Part shown: one piece after another, positions 26,801-38,869 of the stretch
Layout: each line of letters starts with the position of its first letter
How positions within the stretch are numbered: position 1 is the first letter of the stretch
DNA from: Apus apus
Taxonomy: Eukaryota > Chordata > Aves > Apodiformes > Apodidae
Direction: 5' to 3'
DNA: 64,000 bases
NCBI RefSeq assembly: GCF_020740795.1
Contig: NC_067285.1
Coordinates: forward strand, 81,797,342 to 81,861,341
Notes under the pieces: generated by a model
The model's database searches: none
Told to the model about the DNA's origin: nothing
Seen by the model: the letters and a program-made list of their open reading frames with translations, nothing else
Translations under genes and position numbers: made by a program

Positions 26801-29800
26801 AATTTCTCCCATCTCTACTGCAAGATAGCACCAAGAATTAAAAATGTTTGTAGCCAAATTCCTTTGCTCTCACTCACACCTAAATTTAGCCACGTGCCAT
26901 GAAGAAAGGGCATGTGAGAATATACACACGGCCCAAAATGCATCTGAGTTTTATAGTAACTGGACTTGCCACAGAATCCTATCCCACTGTAGCCCCTATC
27001 TCCAGAATCTCAGATTTCATTATGAACTTTTCTAGTTCTTACAGCTATGAAAGGATCCTACTACAATGGGACAGGTTACGGTTCAGGGAAATATGCGTGA
27101 ATGTACAACATACACTATTAACAAGAGACTGGAAACAGTTTTAAAGCAAGTGTTCTACCTTTTGCAGATTGACCTCCCTTTCATAGCATAAGAGTTCATG
27201 ATTTCCAATCACACTGACTTTAAACTGAACATGAGTGTTTCTCTTGTCAATTTAAGAAAACGGCAAATTGAGCTACAAGTGTACTGAACTGGAATTCACA
27301 GGAACACCACGCATTTGGTTTGCAGGTTATCTTTTTGTTCAAAATTCCTAGACACCAGAGGATACCAGGGGACTAAGGAAGCCATCGTTCTATCCCATAA
27401 ACCAGTAATCAAGCCACAAGGAAGCCAAAGAACCAATGTTCCTACTCCATAAGAAACCAAATACACATGAGAATGACCTGCTGGTTAAGTCCTCTCCTGG
27501 CAGGTGGGAGACCAGCTCCCTAAATTTGAGGATTCAAACACAGTTTCCCATTTCACCATTATCATCCTGTGGGAGCTGGTTTTTCATGGCCAGCGTAGAT
27601 ATGTAACTAACAAAGTGGTTTCATGGTTTAATGTTCTGAGCAGAGAGCGAAGCACTCCCACTCAGTTCAACAGAGTACCAGCATATTTCTATCCTTGCTT
27701 GAAAAAAGATGCCAAAGTGTCTGCCACTGTATTCTGAATGAGCCCTACTGAATTAAATGCACTGATCTATAATATTTCCCTAATCGTCTTTCTTGACTGA
27801 AGGAGACCTGGCACTAACATCTGAACACAACTCTATGTGCCTTCACAGAACTAATACAATTTACACACATCACCAGCGGTATCACATCTCATTGATCCTC
27901 TCTCCAAGCAGACTGTTCTCCTAACTGAATGTACTTCATTTTTCATACAGCTGTACCCAAGTCCTCGGAAACAGCAGAACTTAGAATCGGCACATTTTGT
28001 GGGCCCCAAAAATAATAACAATACCCCAACATCATTTTCATGATAACAAGCTCTCCCCTCTACCTTTTTTGGAAGGTCTTTCAGATAATGGCAGCATCCG
28101 GTATACCCTGAAGGCATTGTTTCCTTTTTTTATACTTTTGTCCTTCACTTCTTCTATGTCTGGCAGGGAGTTCATAGCACAACGGAAGTTTGCCTTCCAT
28201 GTCTTTGGATCGGGTTTATCTACTCCTGACTGGTATTTCCCTAAGCAAGAAAAGAAAGTCAGGCACACAAAACATGTAATTGAAAACCTAGGGCAAATTA
28301 ATAACATTGTAGGTTAACTTCAAGGTATCAGCCTTCAGTTCCCATGACAAGTATTCAAACAATAGCTGAGGTTGCAAGACAGTGTTGTGATCTCATCCCA
28401 TGCACACTGCTAAAACACATGATGAACAGTTTCTTCTCAAGAAAGACCCAGGGCACTGCAGATCAGATGTGACTCCACAACAACATGGAAAAGCTTGCAC
28501 AGCGTTTATCTTTTATTATGTCTGGCTCAAATCCATAGAACGGCATAAAAAGCCTAAGGGCGTAAGTCTACAAAGTGCTGAGTGTGCTCTAGTCTTGACC
28601 ACTTTGAACCCAACCTAGTTAATGTTTAAATCAATTAAGTTTTACTGTCTTCCTCAATGCAAATGAGTTATGACACTTCAATAAAGCTGGAGAGTATTGC
28701 AGGCCTTGAAAAAAGCACTCGGCCTCCCACAAATCTTGAAACATAAGTTGACTCTCTGCATTAGTAAAAGCAAAGACAAAAAAGGACAATGTAACTTTAA
28801 AAGGGAAAACAATATGAAAAGCTGTGCTGCAGAGAGTTCCGATACCTGTGTGAATTGCCCAGTTTCTAAATAAGGGAGCGTCTTTTTCAACATCCCACCC
28901 ATGTCTTGCGGCATGCATCCAGGGAATCTGAAAAATCTTCTTCTCCTGGAAGGGAAAACAAACAGGAAATGCCAACACTGATTGACTTGAGGGATCTTCC
29001 AAAGACAAAGTCACTTCTTTAAAAGCACAGATTCAGCATCTCTAAGTGTTTTGCTTCTTTCTAACCCAGTGCTGCTGCCACTGAACTCAATACGAAAATA
29101 TTACCAAAAATCAGAATACAGCCCTAAGTATATATTAAATCCTTGGAAACCCCTACACAGACAGTGAGGCTGGAAACTTTCCAGGCTGACAAATGGATAA
29201 AACTTGTTACACATTTCTAAACATTCAAACAAAGGCTAGTTTTGGCAGTACAGACACTTTTAGAGACACAAACCATGGCAGATTAGAAAAATGATATATG
29301 AAACTGAACAACCATGGGAATGGAGCAAATTCAAGGGATTTAGAATTCAGCCAGTAAAACACTGGCACGGTGAAGGAAAGGGATCTCTCAAATTTATACA
29401 CCAAGCAAATGGACATATGAATATATCAACTGTACAGATTCTCCAGAGGGGATAAAAAATACAGGACACACATGTGAAGGGGTGGCACTGAAGATAGCTG
29501 AACGTATTTTAGTTAAGAAACTTTAGGACAAAGAGATGTCCACTTAAAGCAATCCAAAGGAAGGCTTTTACATTTATTTTTTTATTTGAATACACAACAT
29601 GTAGTTTAGTAGGACATGCCTTATGTGGTGGAAGTATGAACTGATTCCCAAAGGGATCAGAAAAACTCATTGAAAAGAGTACACTAGTGACTATTAAAGA
29701 CTATAGTTTTGGGATGCAGCTCCAGCTCTGGGAGCCCAGTGGCTTTCAGAGCTTGAACAGCATGTTTCCATAGTCATTCCATAAGCTCTTAGCACACAGG

Positions 29801-32800
29801 ATACCAGGCCAGATGGATGCTGGGTCAGATGTGCTTTTATGTCACATAACACGGGAAGAAATTCTCATGTGCTGACCTACAAGGTTGCTACAGAGTTCCT
29901 CATGCTCATTTCTGCAAAGCCATACAAAAAGAGTTTGTTCCACAACAATTGCTTTCTCTCCCCTCCTGAGGGAGCTTCACCTAGCTCATCTAGCTTCTCA
30001 CATACACATCTTGTGCTGTAAACACCACCACTACAGGTTTAGATCCACTTCTGAGACTGGGTTTAGATCCACTTCTAAGACTGAAGAGAAAAACACTTCC
30101 AGGGCAAAATGCACCTGCTTCCTGAGGTGGCCACCTGACCTATGCCAACTGAATTGCAGCCTAAAAGAGCCTATTTGCCTCCATTGACTACAAACAGTTC
30201 TAGACAGGCAGCTCTCATTTAAATGACTGCATTGTAGATGTCTGCGGTTGGGCAAGGTGAATCCTTTGCCCTTTCCCCTTTCTCCAACAACCACTTTCCT
30301 TCCTTGTCTGTCTGGTTAATATTTCACTAATATCAAGGTTAGGTTTACTTTCCTTCCTTTCCATGTGATCTTCTCTCTTTTGAGCCTGTGCTTTGTATCA
30401 TCCTTCAACTCTTGTCTTCAATCCCTTATCTCATTTACATTCACTTGTTCAGAATTGCATTCTTTCCTTCTTGCTTGGCTTCACCTTTAATTTGGTGAAA
30501 GCACAGATGCAACATGTTCCTCTTTCACCCTCATTCAAGCCCTCACAATCTCATTTCTCCTCTTAATCTATCTATTCCCATCACTTCTTTCGCTCCTTAC
30601 TCTTCCCCCTTATATAGTTAAATCATCCTACAGAGACGCTCTCCTCTTTTACCAAGTAGAACTGGTCTAAACAAAGCCTCAACCTCACTATCCTGCAGCC
30701 CACATCACTACTGTATTCATCAGGGCTAGAACAAGCTTCTTTGCCTTCACTCCCATAAACTCTAATAAGCATGGTAGGAAAAAAAATCATACTTCCACAG
30801 AAAAACAATTTCTATCAACAAGAACTTTAAGAACTGACCAGATTAAGAAGTATTCTCATGCTTGGTTATGCAGAGAGGTTTGAATAATGCTACACAAACT
30901 GTACCATGAATTTCATATTCTGTTAATGATAATTCAGTAAGTTCTATAGGAACTAGCAGACCAAACAAGGCTCCCAACATAGCATCCTGTCAACGTAAAC
31001 TGTGCTCACTGCTCCAAAGGAAGGTGCCATGACACTCTTAACAGCAGTATAAGGGTTCATTACAGTGTTCCTGTTCATGACAGAAGGTTGTTCTCAATCT
31101 CAGGTGTCACAGCAAATTAGAATATAAGTAACAAAATAATAATATAAACTATGTGTACTATAACTTGATTATATATAATATACATACAATTTGACATACC
31201 TATACATATACATAACTACAAATTTTCTCATCAACTGTGAAATAGCTAATCTTCTTCTAAATCCTGCAAGACTGCTGACTGCAGCAATACTGTGTGGTTG
31301 TGTGCTCTGCTCTAGTTTACCTAGATGCTTTCTATTCAAATACTATTTTTTTATTTCACACATTAACAAATACCTTACCAGTATCATTCTTCAGTCGATG
31401 CTTCCTAATAAGGACCTTAATAGGAAAATGCTTATCAGTGCTTTCTCTTAAACTTAGAAAACCACATGCTGTCTGGTACAGCACTCCACTCCATCCCTGT
31501 GCATTTGTGAAGGTGTGTTGTGTTTCTCTTAAAAAATTAGCCTCACCCAAAGGCAAAAGCACAACCCACAAAACTTTTGCAGTGTTACCAGGAATTGCTA
31601 CCAAACTCCAGTGGGTACATCAAAAGGGAAAATGTCACATTCTTAGAAATAGGCAGGAAGAGGAAAATAGTCTCAAACGCTTGCAACCCTAGCATTGCAA
31701 AACGCTCCAAGCATGTGAATGAGCATGAGATCACATACTTTCTAGAAAGTCAAAGGACAAATTTTAAATAGCTGCCTCTGTCTGGAAGGTAATACTCCAA
31801 ACATTTATCAAAGCAGCAGGTTGCTTCTCAACTCCTGTCACAGTTACTCTGAGTGTTTCCACTCCAATTTCCTTTTCCAGATCTTTGAGGGACACTGACC
31901 TTTCATTATCCCCCTCCTCACACCACCTCTGCCCTCTACTGAACTATGAACTAACCACTTCCTTCACACCTCCCAGTCTCTGAGAATGTAAAGAAATTCC
32001 CTTTGTGCCATTCAGCAGCATAATATTTTCAGCACGGAGGTACACAAGTATTTATTTTTTAAGTCCTACAAAGAGGTGTCTGTTCTGGGGTGGAACACAA
32101 GCAAGAAGCATAATGTGATCAAATGACAGCAGGGGAAGGAATTAGGTAAGTCAATTGTACATGATTTGTCATTTTTAACCAAGAGAGGTTTAATTCCTTT
32201 TGCAATCTGGAAAAATTCCCCAAGAAGAGACAGCCAATGACAAACCCAGAATGGTAATTTGTTCCTTTAGTATTTAAATCTTATTTCCTGAAAAGCTGTG
32301 CACACACACAAGTGCCATTCTCTTGCTTAATCTGACACACTTTCATTTCTTACTGTGAACTGTCCTTTGCCAAACCTTGGTCAATATAGAATATGCTAAC
32401 TAAGGACAAAATCTCCTATCAACTGTCACATGCGAACAGTTTACACCAGAAGCATAAGGCAAAAACCACTGTAACAACACAATCAGAGGGCTGCAAACAT
32501 TAAACAAGATGACAGGCCTCGCAAACTGCCTTTATGGACTGATGAGCTGTACTTGCAAGAATGATGCCTGCAGCACAAGCAGCACTTTCACGCTGCAGAA
32601 CGAAGGAGGCAAATACATTCCTGGGGTGTACTGAAAAACGTTACATGAGCATAACCTACAGATCACAACATTATATTTAAAAGTAATACGCTCAATCTGA
32701 AATACTGTGCACTACTACATGCAGAGAAATTATTTCAGTATCGGGCAGGAATGCCCAGCAAATTATGGCAGAGAAGGACTGTCAGCACAAGAGACCTGAC

Positions 32801-34036
32801 ACCTAGGCAGAGATACTCAAGAAGAATCCACAGGGACCTGAACGTGGGACTCAGATTACAAAGACAACAGTAAAAACTGGTCTCTTCCTCCTCTTGAGCT
32901 GTGACTCCATTATGCAAGAACAAGGACCTACTCAAATTCACAGGGCAGCTAACTAGGGAATGGATAAAGCAATATTTATTTATTTATTTACAGCATGTGA
33001 GAGTCACTGATGCACGAAGTTCCTGAGACACTTAAAGGGCTCCTGATAATTTTACAGTCCTGAGCATTTCTACCTTTGAAAGCTGAAATAAAAAGCAGTA
33101 ATCTTAACTGCCATACTTCATGAACACCTGAGCACCACAACCACTTCTACAGGGAGGATACCAGACTAACCGAGTCAGTATCTTCACCAGAGTGGCAGCT
33201 CCTGTTTCTGCACATGATTTTGTACATTTCCACCCATTTTGATAATAAAGTAGCCTCTGTAGCCAAAACTGCCCCATGCTTTTCAGTGCAGTAAATAACT
33301 CTCCCGCACATCGCAGACCGCACGCAGTATTTCCAGGGTTTATTACTATTCAAGTCTCAAATACACTCCTTGGTTTTACTGAGCCAATTTTTTAAAAATC
33401 AAACTGGGCACTGACATTTTGGAGCCCATACTTGTGCTCTCAAAGTGCCTAGAGCTCTCAGTAAGAGCCCAGGACCAGGATAACTAGGTTTGGGTCTGGC
33501 AGGGGCAGAGCTACCCCATTTTCTCCCAGGTTTAGAAGAATCAGAGAAGTCACACAAGTTTGAAACAGGAGACAGTTGCCCCAATCCAGAGTCTAACACA
33601 GAATGCTCAGGAGAGCATTCTGTGCATATCCCTCTGACATTACTTGGTGAGCAACCTGATCCCAGCTTAAAAAAACAAAACTAGAGGAGTCTCCAGAAAC
33701 ACTTACTCCAACAAAGAGTTGGAAAATGCTTTCAAAGGAGCCACAAATCCACCAGGCCACAGCAGGGAGCCTCAGATCTGGCAGGTGAGGCTGGAGGAAC
33801 AGGTTCAGCAGGAAGCATTCAGCTTCGCCCTTCTTCCCCATGTCACCCCTTTGAAAACCAGGAATGAGCTGATTTACCTGTCTGAATCTCAGTCACTGCT
33901 CTAAGTCTCTCTTCAGCACACATACACACGCATACATGCACCCCCCTACCTTATTTAGCCATTTCAGCCCCGGTATCGTGTTCGAGTTGATTTGCTCCTC
34001 CAGCCAGGGGCGCATCCGCATCCTTTCAACAGGCAT
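11494..34036 (-). CDS. IRF2: Interferon regulatory factor 2, complete coding region in eight exons
   Basis: IRF2 is a nuclear transcription factor that binds ISRE/IRF-E sites (GAAANNGAAA). It mostly represses interferon-stimulated genes by competing with IRF1, but activates some targets. The exons join to 1041 nt, giving 346 residues with no internal stop, against 349 in human. The N-terminal DNA-binding domain (about residues 5-113) has the tryptophan repeat W11, W26, W38, W46, W58 plus W77. The recognition-helix residues R82, C83, N86 and S87 are present. Lysines 75 and 78, known acetylation sites in mammals, are kept. SUMO-type motifs lie at K137 (IKQE), K164 (IKNE) and K289 (IKEE). The middle (about 138-174) is the least human-like part, and most of the length difference appears to lie there. 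The C-terminus ends in ARVKSC-like SRVKSC. Exon phases are 0,1,1,0,1,1,0. All introns start GT and end AG. I am very sure of the identity. Confidence 0.97.
11806..13171 (-). other. IRF2 intron 8
   Basis: 1366 bases between exon 8 donor gtaagtg and exon 9 acceptor ttttctag. I see no gene, clear repeat or RNA in it. Confidence 0.9.
13172..13218 (-). CDS. IRF2: IRF2 exon 8: residues 228-243 (acidic)
   Basis: This 47-nt exon encodes [16 protein letters not shown], a serine- and acid-rich patch. The acceptor is gttttgtttggcag and the donor is GCAGAG then gtaagtg. It starts in phase 1 and ends in phase 0, so skipping would shift the frame of the last exon. The acceptor junction itself creates a GAAAGTGAAACA word on the coding strand (see findings). 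Confidence 0.95.
13219..18361 (-). other. IRF2 intron 7
   Basis: 5143 bases. It holds the CR1 copy at 15690-16612. Nothing else is recognised. Open stretches at 13715-14281 and elsewhere have no family resemblance. Confidence 0.9.
15690..16612 (-). mobile_element. CR1 LINE, 5'-truncated, in IRF2 intron 7
   Basis: On plus it starts caggctggaagggacctcag, the CR1 3' end, and runs through the usual blocks ctcttctccaggctgaacaa and cttgatcatcctggtagccc. At 16385-16570 the minus strand still encodes a reverse-transcriptase piece, [20 protein letters not shown], where the catalytic FADD box reads FTGD. A segment between about 16300 and 16390 seems deleted relative to the family. The copy is old and dead. 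Confidence 0.9.
18362..18520 (-). CDS. IRF2: IRF2 exon 7: residues 175-227
   Basis: This 159-nt exon contains [19 protein letters not shown] and the strongly conserved [12 protein letters not shown]. The first part ([15 protein letters not shown]) is more variable. The acceptor is caagttgtag and the donor is GCAG then gtaagc. It starts and ends in phase 1, so it could be skipped without a frameshift. The region belongs to the C-terminal regulatory half of IRF2. IRF2 lacks the IAD1 domain of IRF3-like members. Confidence 0.96.
18521..22027 (-). other. IRF2 intron 6
   Basis: 3507 bases, AT-rich, with no repeat or gene recognised. Confidence 0.9.
22028..22139 (-). CDS. IRF2: IRF2 exon 6: residues 138-174 (variable central region)
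   Basis: This 112-nt exon opens [12 protein letters not shown] and ends [12 protein letters not shown] plus one base. The acceptor is cattctag and the donor is gtaagt. The two ends are strongly IRF2-like, while the middle diverges from mammals and appears about four residues shorter. The second SUMO-type motif IKNE (K164) is kept. It starts in phase 0 and ends in phase 1. Confidence 0.95.
22140..26041 (-). other. IRF2 intron 5
   Basis: 3902 bases with no repeat or gene recognised. Confidence 0.9.
26042..26088 (-). CDS. IRF2: IRF2 exon 5: residues 122-137 (basic linker)
   Basis: This 47-nt exon is too short for simple ORF calling but is bounded by gttcttgcag and gtaaga. It encodes a lysine-rich stretch, [16 protein letters not shown], that extends the basic region after the DNA-binding domain and probably contributes to nuclear localisation. 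It starts in phase 1 and ends in phase 0. Its last two residues, I136 and K137, form a SUMO motif (IKQE) with the first two residues of the next exon. Skipping it would shift the frame. Confidence 0.93.
26089..28063 (-). other. IRF2 intron 4
   Basis: 1975 bases with no repeat or gene recognised. Confidence 0.9.
28064..28240 (-). CDS. IRF2: IRF2 exon 4: residues 63-121 (recognition helix)
   Basis: This 177-nt exon completes the DNA-binding domain. It contains [18 protein letters not shown], where R82, C83, N86 and S87 form the major-groove helix that reads GAAA. It also holds the segment [16 protein letters not shown] that closes the domain. The acceptor is ttttcttgcttag and the donor is AAAAAAG then gtagag. 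It starts and ends in phase 1. The residues after the G63 junction read KYQSGVDK, slightly different from mammalian KHQPGVDK. Confidence 0.97.
28241..28845 (-). other. IRF2 intron 3
   Basis: 605 bases, the shortest intron of the gene, splitting the DNA-binding domain at G63. Nothing is recognised in it. Confidence 0.92.
28846..28945 (-). CDS. IRF2: IRF2 exon 3: residues 30-62 (DNA-binding domain)
   Basis: This 100-nt exon starts EKKIFQIPW and ends in AIHT plus the first base of the next glycine codon (phase 1). It carries W38, W46 and W58 of the tryptophan repeat. The acceptor is ttttcccttccag. The donor reads ACAG then gtatcg, weaker than the other donors of this gene. The 100-nt length is the one I recall for the corresponding exon in mammalian IRF genes. 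Confidence 0.97.
30036..30083. repeat. Local duplication of a 24-base unit
   Basis: Two neighbouring copies of a unit starting ggtttagatccacttct differ at about two positions. They lie in intron 2. Confidence 0.8.
30290..30620. repeat. Pyrimidine-rich asymmetric tract
   Basis: About 330 bases strongly biased to C and T on plus (A and G on the IRF2 sense strand), without a clear repeat unit. It lies in intron 2. Confidence 0.6.
32990..33015 (+). repeat. 26-base direct repeat, copy A (intron 2)
   Basis: This begins acagcatgtgagagtcactg and is identical over 26 bases to 35489-35514. Both copies follow a T/A-rich atttattta-type leader. Confidence 0.9.
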
Positions 34037-34053
34037 TGTCACCACCCGGGAAG
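33950..34053 (-). CDS. IRF2: IRF2 exon 2: 5' UTR end, start codon, residues 1-29
   Basis: The ATG is at 34036-34034 and coding runs to 33950 (87 nt, phase 0 end). The acceptor is ttctctgcag just above 34053, leaving 17 nt of 5' UTR in this exon. The start context is gtgacaATGc, with A at -3, which is favourable. The peptide begins [15 protein letters not shown] and carries W11 and W26 of the DNA-binding domain. The donor is AAATAAG followed by gtaggg. This start matches the known IRF2 N-terminus, so I chose it over any later methionine. Confidence 0.97.
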
Positions 34054-34740
34054 CTGCAGAGAACAAGGGACAAGGTTACTGTTTTCCAGCCCCATCTCTG
34101 CACAATACAGACTTACTAAAGCTTTACAGGCACTGAACAATTATAAACAAAATCATGACTTTTTATATGTGTGGGAGCCTCCCAAAAGAGCAACTAAGAT
34201 TATAAGGTCTTCTCCTATGGCAGAAAACACACTTCCGGTACACCTGGATTAGGGAAACCCTCACCTGAAGAAGACACATTATATTGGCAAAAGCTCGTCT
34301 TCTGATCCAGGTGGGATACCAGAGGCCGCAAAGAAAAACAATTACACTCCGAAAGAGACCTCTTTGTCCCCCAAGTACCAGTAGTTGCACAAGACCTCTT
34401 TTTGCCAGGAAAGAAAAATGTAACCAGAGAAATGAACATGCAGGTGGCATCATTGTACTAGTTAAAACCATGCACCTGCTAAACTGAGTGCTTTCAAATG
34501 GCTGTTCCTATCACATAAAGTTGACTAAAATTAGGAAAAATACATTTCACATCACAGCAATTTATCAGATCACTTTGGTTCTGGCTGAGTAGTTTCACCC
34601 CCTCCCTCCAGCTTTCTCTGATACACCCAGTCACTCATTTTTTAGCTGCTATTTTACATTTTGATACTGCTTAGCTAGTAAGCGAGTGCTTCACAGCCCC
34701 CCCAGTTGCACCATGCCACATTGTATTATTCAGTTAAGAT

Positions 34741-34802
34741 TCAAACTGACTTCTTTTTTTATGTCTCCCTCGCTCTCTCTATCTCTCTCACACACACACG
34801 TG
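34741..34802. repeat. Pyrimidine/(CA)n microsatellite
   Basis: T run, then CT-rich units, then a short CA run, in intron 1. Confidence 0.8.
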
Positions 34803-35488
34803 ACCCTGATACCACTTCCCTGTTTAGAGCTGTAAATTATTGACATGAGAGTCCAAAGTCTTGAACCTGAGGCAGAAAATTTTAAAAACATTAACCTTTC
34901 TCAGGCACCACTCTGAAAGTGCCAGTCAGCTCTAGAGGCAGATTAAAGCATCACATTAAACTCCCGTTAAGCAGCCTGCAACCCATCATCTCCATGTTCA
35001 AGTACTTGCATTTAGGCTGCTTCTTCTCTTCTCTCCCTCTGTACCAGGCTCAGTTCCTTCCTCTCTCCTTTGTTCTTCACATCTGTGTTCTCTGCATCAT
35101 TCTTAACTTCTCTGCTCCACTATGCCTGTCACCTTTGATCTTTAAAAATAATTAAGAAGTAAAAAAAAAAATAAAAATGAGTAGGCCACGTATTTGAAGG
35201 CACACAGCAACGACACAAATGTAAATGGGTTTGTTCTTGCTTCCTATGGGAGCAAAAGCATCAGACAGACTGAACAATTAGGCAGCACCAAGTCCACACC
35301 CAGTACAAGAGGAAGAAAAACGTTCAAAGTTTCCTCTCATTGCTCTGAGGACATGTATTTCCTGAAACTAATAAGGAATTAAAACCTGAGTGCAACAATA
35401 AGGCTCTTTGATGTGATCAGAGAATTTACCAGCAGCCATGCTCTCACTAATCTCTTAGCAAACATATTGTCATTTTATTTACCCAGCC

Positions 35489-35514
35489 ACAGCATGTGAG
35501 AGTCACTGATGCAC
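35489..35514 (+). repeat. 26-base direct repeat, copy B (intron 1)
   Basis: Identical to copy A at 32990-33015 and 2.5 kb away, on the other side of exon 2. Confidence 0.9.
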
Positions 35515-38500
35515 TGATGCTCCAGTGTGGAGATGGTGACTCGAGCTTCAGCCACAGCCTTTTCCAGGGACTACAAATTTCTGAAATAGCTCAGAAAATG
35601 GTTGCAATTGCTCAGCTCCCTTTCAGGTTCATGTCAGACACGAAAAACCAGCCAACCCCAGAACCCAACAGTGGTTGAGCTCTTGTGCAAATCCCCTCTC
35701 TGTGCAAGAGGAAAGCTGTTGTCCGGGTGAGGGAGATGCAGGTGCAGTGTTTTGGCCCCTGGGATGGTGGCAAGCAGCTGGCTGCACTGCTGCAGCCTCC
35801 TTTGCTTGGCACCAATGATTCCCATCCAAGTTGCAGAGTGTGCATGGGAGATCTGCACCATCTTCCCCTACTACACATTGGGTCAAAGCCGAAGAGTGTA
35901 AATGGCAATGTACTAAAAATGCAAGCAAACTTCAATTTGTCTGTCAAGGAAGAAACAAGTAGATGCAATGATCATCTTAGACACATTTCTTTGTAAGATA
36001 TGTTTAAAGATGCATGCACTTTGAGACAGTTCCTGGAAACACTGTGCATCATCTTCGGCATTCAATATATGAGTGCTCCCATTTAGCAGTGGGACTTGTC
36101 TTCTGGGTAGTGAGCCTCTAAGACAAATTTCAAGCCCATCTGAATGGATAAACTAGACAGACAGCAGAAAAGTCACACTGAAGGCAGTAGCAATGAATCC
36201 CACTTGGGACAGGCAATGTGGAAGAAACAGAAGCTGCCTTTGTGCGAAAGCAACACTTTCCAGGAGATGAGAAAGCTGCCAACACTGCTACTACAAGGAA
36301 GCTGGTCTTGTACAAAATGGCACAGTTGAGCCAGTAATTTCTTCCCTCCCACGTCCCTGGTGGCTTCCCCAGCTGTTCCCCTGCAGATGCTGCAGTTTGC
36401 TCATCTCCTTTTCAGCACCCTGGGACTCCTCTGGGATTAGCAGCTGCAGCTGTCAGTACATACCTTCACATCCCTCACCCACACCAATGCAAATTAATCC
36501 CAGGTAATCAGAAAAGAGGTTTGGCTTGTAAGAAGGGAGGAGTGGTTTCCAAGATCTGCTTATCTGAAAGTAAAACCAAACCCAGCTAAAAATAACCTGC
36601 AAAGATGTCCAGCTGGAGGGATAGTGGGCATATTCTGGTCATCAAAACATACCCGGTGCTCCTCTAGGGCACATGCTGCAGAAAAGAAAGCCTGACATCT
36701 TCAGAAGACAACCCCAGACCTTTCGTCCTCAGGACAGCACTGACCACAACAGTGCTAAAACACAGTGGGTTTTCTGGTGGTTGTATGTCAACAACATCCT
36801 TGGTATGAAAATACCAAGTCAAATCTACTGAGTTGCCTGGGGGAAATGAAGGTGTCACATCTCCCTTCCAGAGCTGTTAAACGCATGATTTATTTATTTA
36901 CAGAAAGAAACTTTTGCAATGCCTTAAAAGTAGCTTCTGTCTGCCCCTAAGCAGGGTTACTGGGTGCACTTAGGAGTCTTATTTTGATAGCTCCCGGTGG
37001 GTGAACCTGAAGTCTATCCATCAGTGAGCAGCAGGATAATTACGTTCTGCCATGAAGAGTCTTTCAAGTTTGTAAAGACCTTTGAAATTCTCCAAGATAT
37101 GCAGTAAAGTTTCAGGGGCTATCACCCAACATGAAGCCAGCTTCACTCTCCTTCAGAATACATGAATTATAAAACAAACCTACAAAGCCAGAAACTAAGG
37201 TGAGCCATACAAAACAGCAGGTGTGCCAAATTCCTTCCCCCCAGCCTGTCTCAAGTGTTTATGCTATGGAAAGGAAAAAGCAGAAACAGCCAATCCTTGT
37301 AAGAGGAATGAAACTTTCAACATTTACAGTCTGAAGCAGGCTGTAAAACCAGGGGCACCTATCTCCCATTCCTGGTCAATATTAATATTGCACTTCCCCT
37401 GGACATTTACATGTAGAAGAAGATACATGCAGTTGTCTGTATTTTTTGTATTTGGACAAGTGGACTCCTACCAGTATTTTCAGAGCTGCCAAGGCAACAA
37501 GTTCCTACCAGCTTTACCACCCTGTGAGATACTCAGTCATGAACAACCCTCCACTGCCTAAGCACACTTCTCCAGTAGTGCAGTTACTTTTGCCAGCCTG
37601 AACCTTTGCACTCAGGTTAACTGGGAGTAAAACAGTTTAATACTGGGCCACTTGGCACCATCATCCTTCATGTTGGAGAGACCATGTGTGGGATGGAGAG
37701 GTTGGGCTGACAGGGGAGAGCAGTGGAGCAGGCAGGGGATTAAGGGGGAAGAAGCAGCTCCAGCAGTAGCAAAGGAGCATCTCTCACTGTATCACTCCAC
37801 CACCCCCAGCCTTTGGTCCCATCCAGATTTTGTCACATGCTAATGCTATGCTTTACACAGGCAATTTTGTGAACAAGACTTAGCAGGCTTACAAGCAATA
37901 CCTCTTTCTGTAAGGCTTTTTTTGTCTGAACTCAGATCATGGCTCTCATCCTGCTCAAAGACGTGTGACAGCACAACTGAGAGGAGGACACTCTGGCATG
38001 GGAGTGGGAACAAGTGGCTGGGGAGGACAGGGAGGAATCCCTTAATCCAAAACTGCTAATTAAGCCCCTGTGCATTTAAATCACAGCTTCAAACCTGGAC
38101 TCTACTGAACCCCAGCGTCTCTTTGGGGAGAGCATGGGAAAATGCCTAGCACTCCCAGAGATGCATGTTGGAGACAAACTTTCTGGCATTACATTGAAAA
38201 TAACAGTTCGGTTTTTCTTCTCGTCCAGCACTGTCCCATAGTGGAGGAAGAGAAGAACAGCCACCAAGAAATACAGTCAACTGCTAATGCAGATGGGACT
38301 CCAGAAAGCAGTTTTCTACCCTACAAGAAAAGGGAAGCTCATTTAGACATGGAAGGGCAGCTACCTGCCAGGATCTAATTTTATGAACACTTGTTATTCT
38401 TAAGAAGATAGCCAGCCTTCAAAAGTCACAATATTTAACAACACCTTCTACAAATGTATTAAGGCTGGTAGCTCTGTGAATATCACTTCCCTTTTTTGCT

Positions 38501-38831
38501 CCATTTTTATCACCTGCCTCTTTATTAAAGAGGGCTGTAGTCAGGGGCAGTTGTCTTTTTGGTGGTTGGAGCTTTAATGTCTTGATGGACATTAAAATGT
38601 CTATAAAATTACTCCCAAACAGGTGCCAAGCGTGTGAGACACTAACCCCAACGCAACAGCATTTGCCTGGAAGGGGAGGTGACGAGGAGCCTGTGAGGAG
38701 CCAAGTCTCAGGCAAGAATCATGGCCCGAAGATGTGCTGATACCACAGTTTGTGGAGGGATTGTTTTGATGTTTTTCAAAGGCTTATTTACTGTACTATT
38801 TGTGCTAGTCCCGCAGTCAGTTCAGCCTTCT

Positions 38832-38834
<3 letters not shown>

Positions 38835-38869
<35 letters not shown>

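Larger units (their letters stand above)
28946..33949 (-). other. IRF2 intron 2
   Basis: 5004 bases. It contains a strand-asymmetric pyrimidine-rich tract at about 30290-30620, a near-perfect duplication of a 24-base unit at 30036-30083, an AT-rich patch at 31120-31220, and one copy of the 26-base direct repeat (32990-33015). No gene is seen. Confidence 0.9.

Noticed and set aside
30290..30620. Pyrimidine-rich tract as a possible transposon
   Set aside because: No terminal repeats, coding remnant or unit structure. It is left as biased composition.
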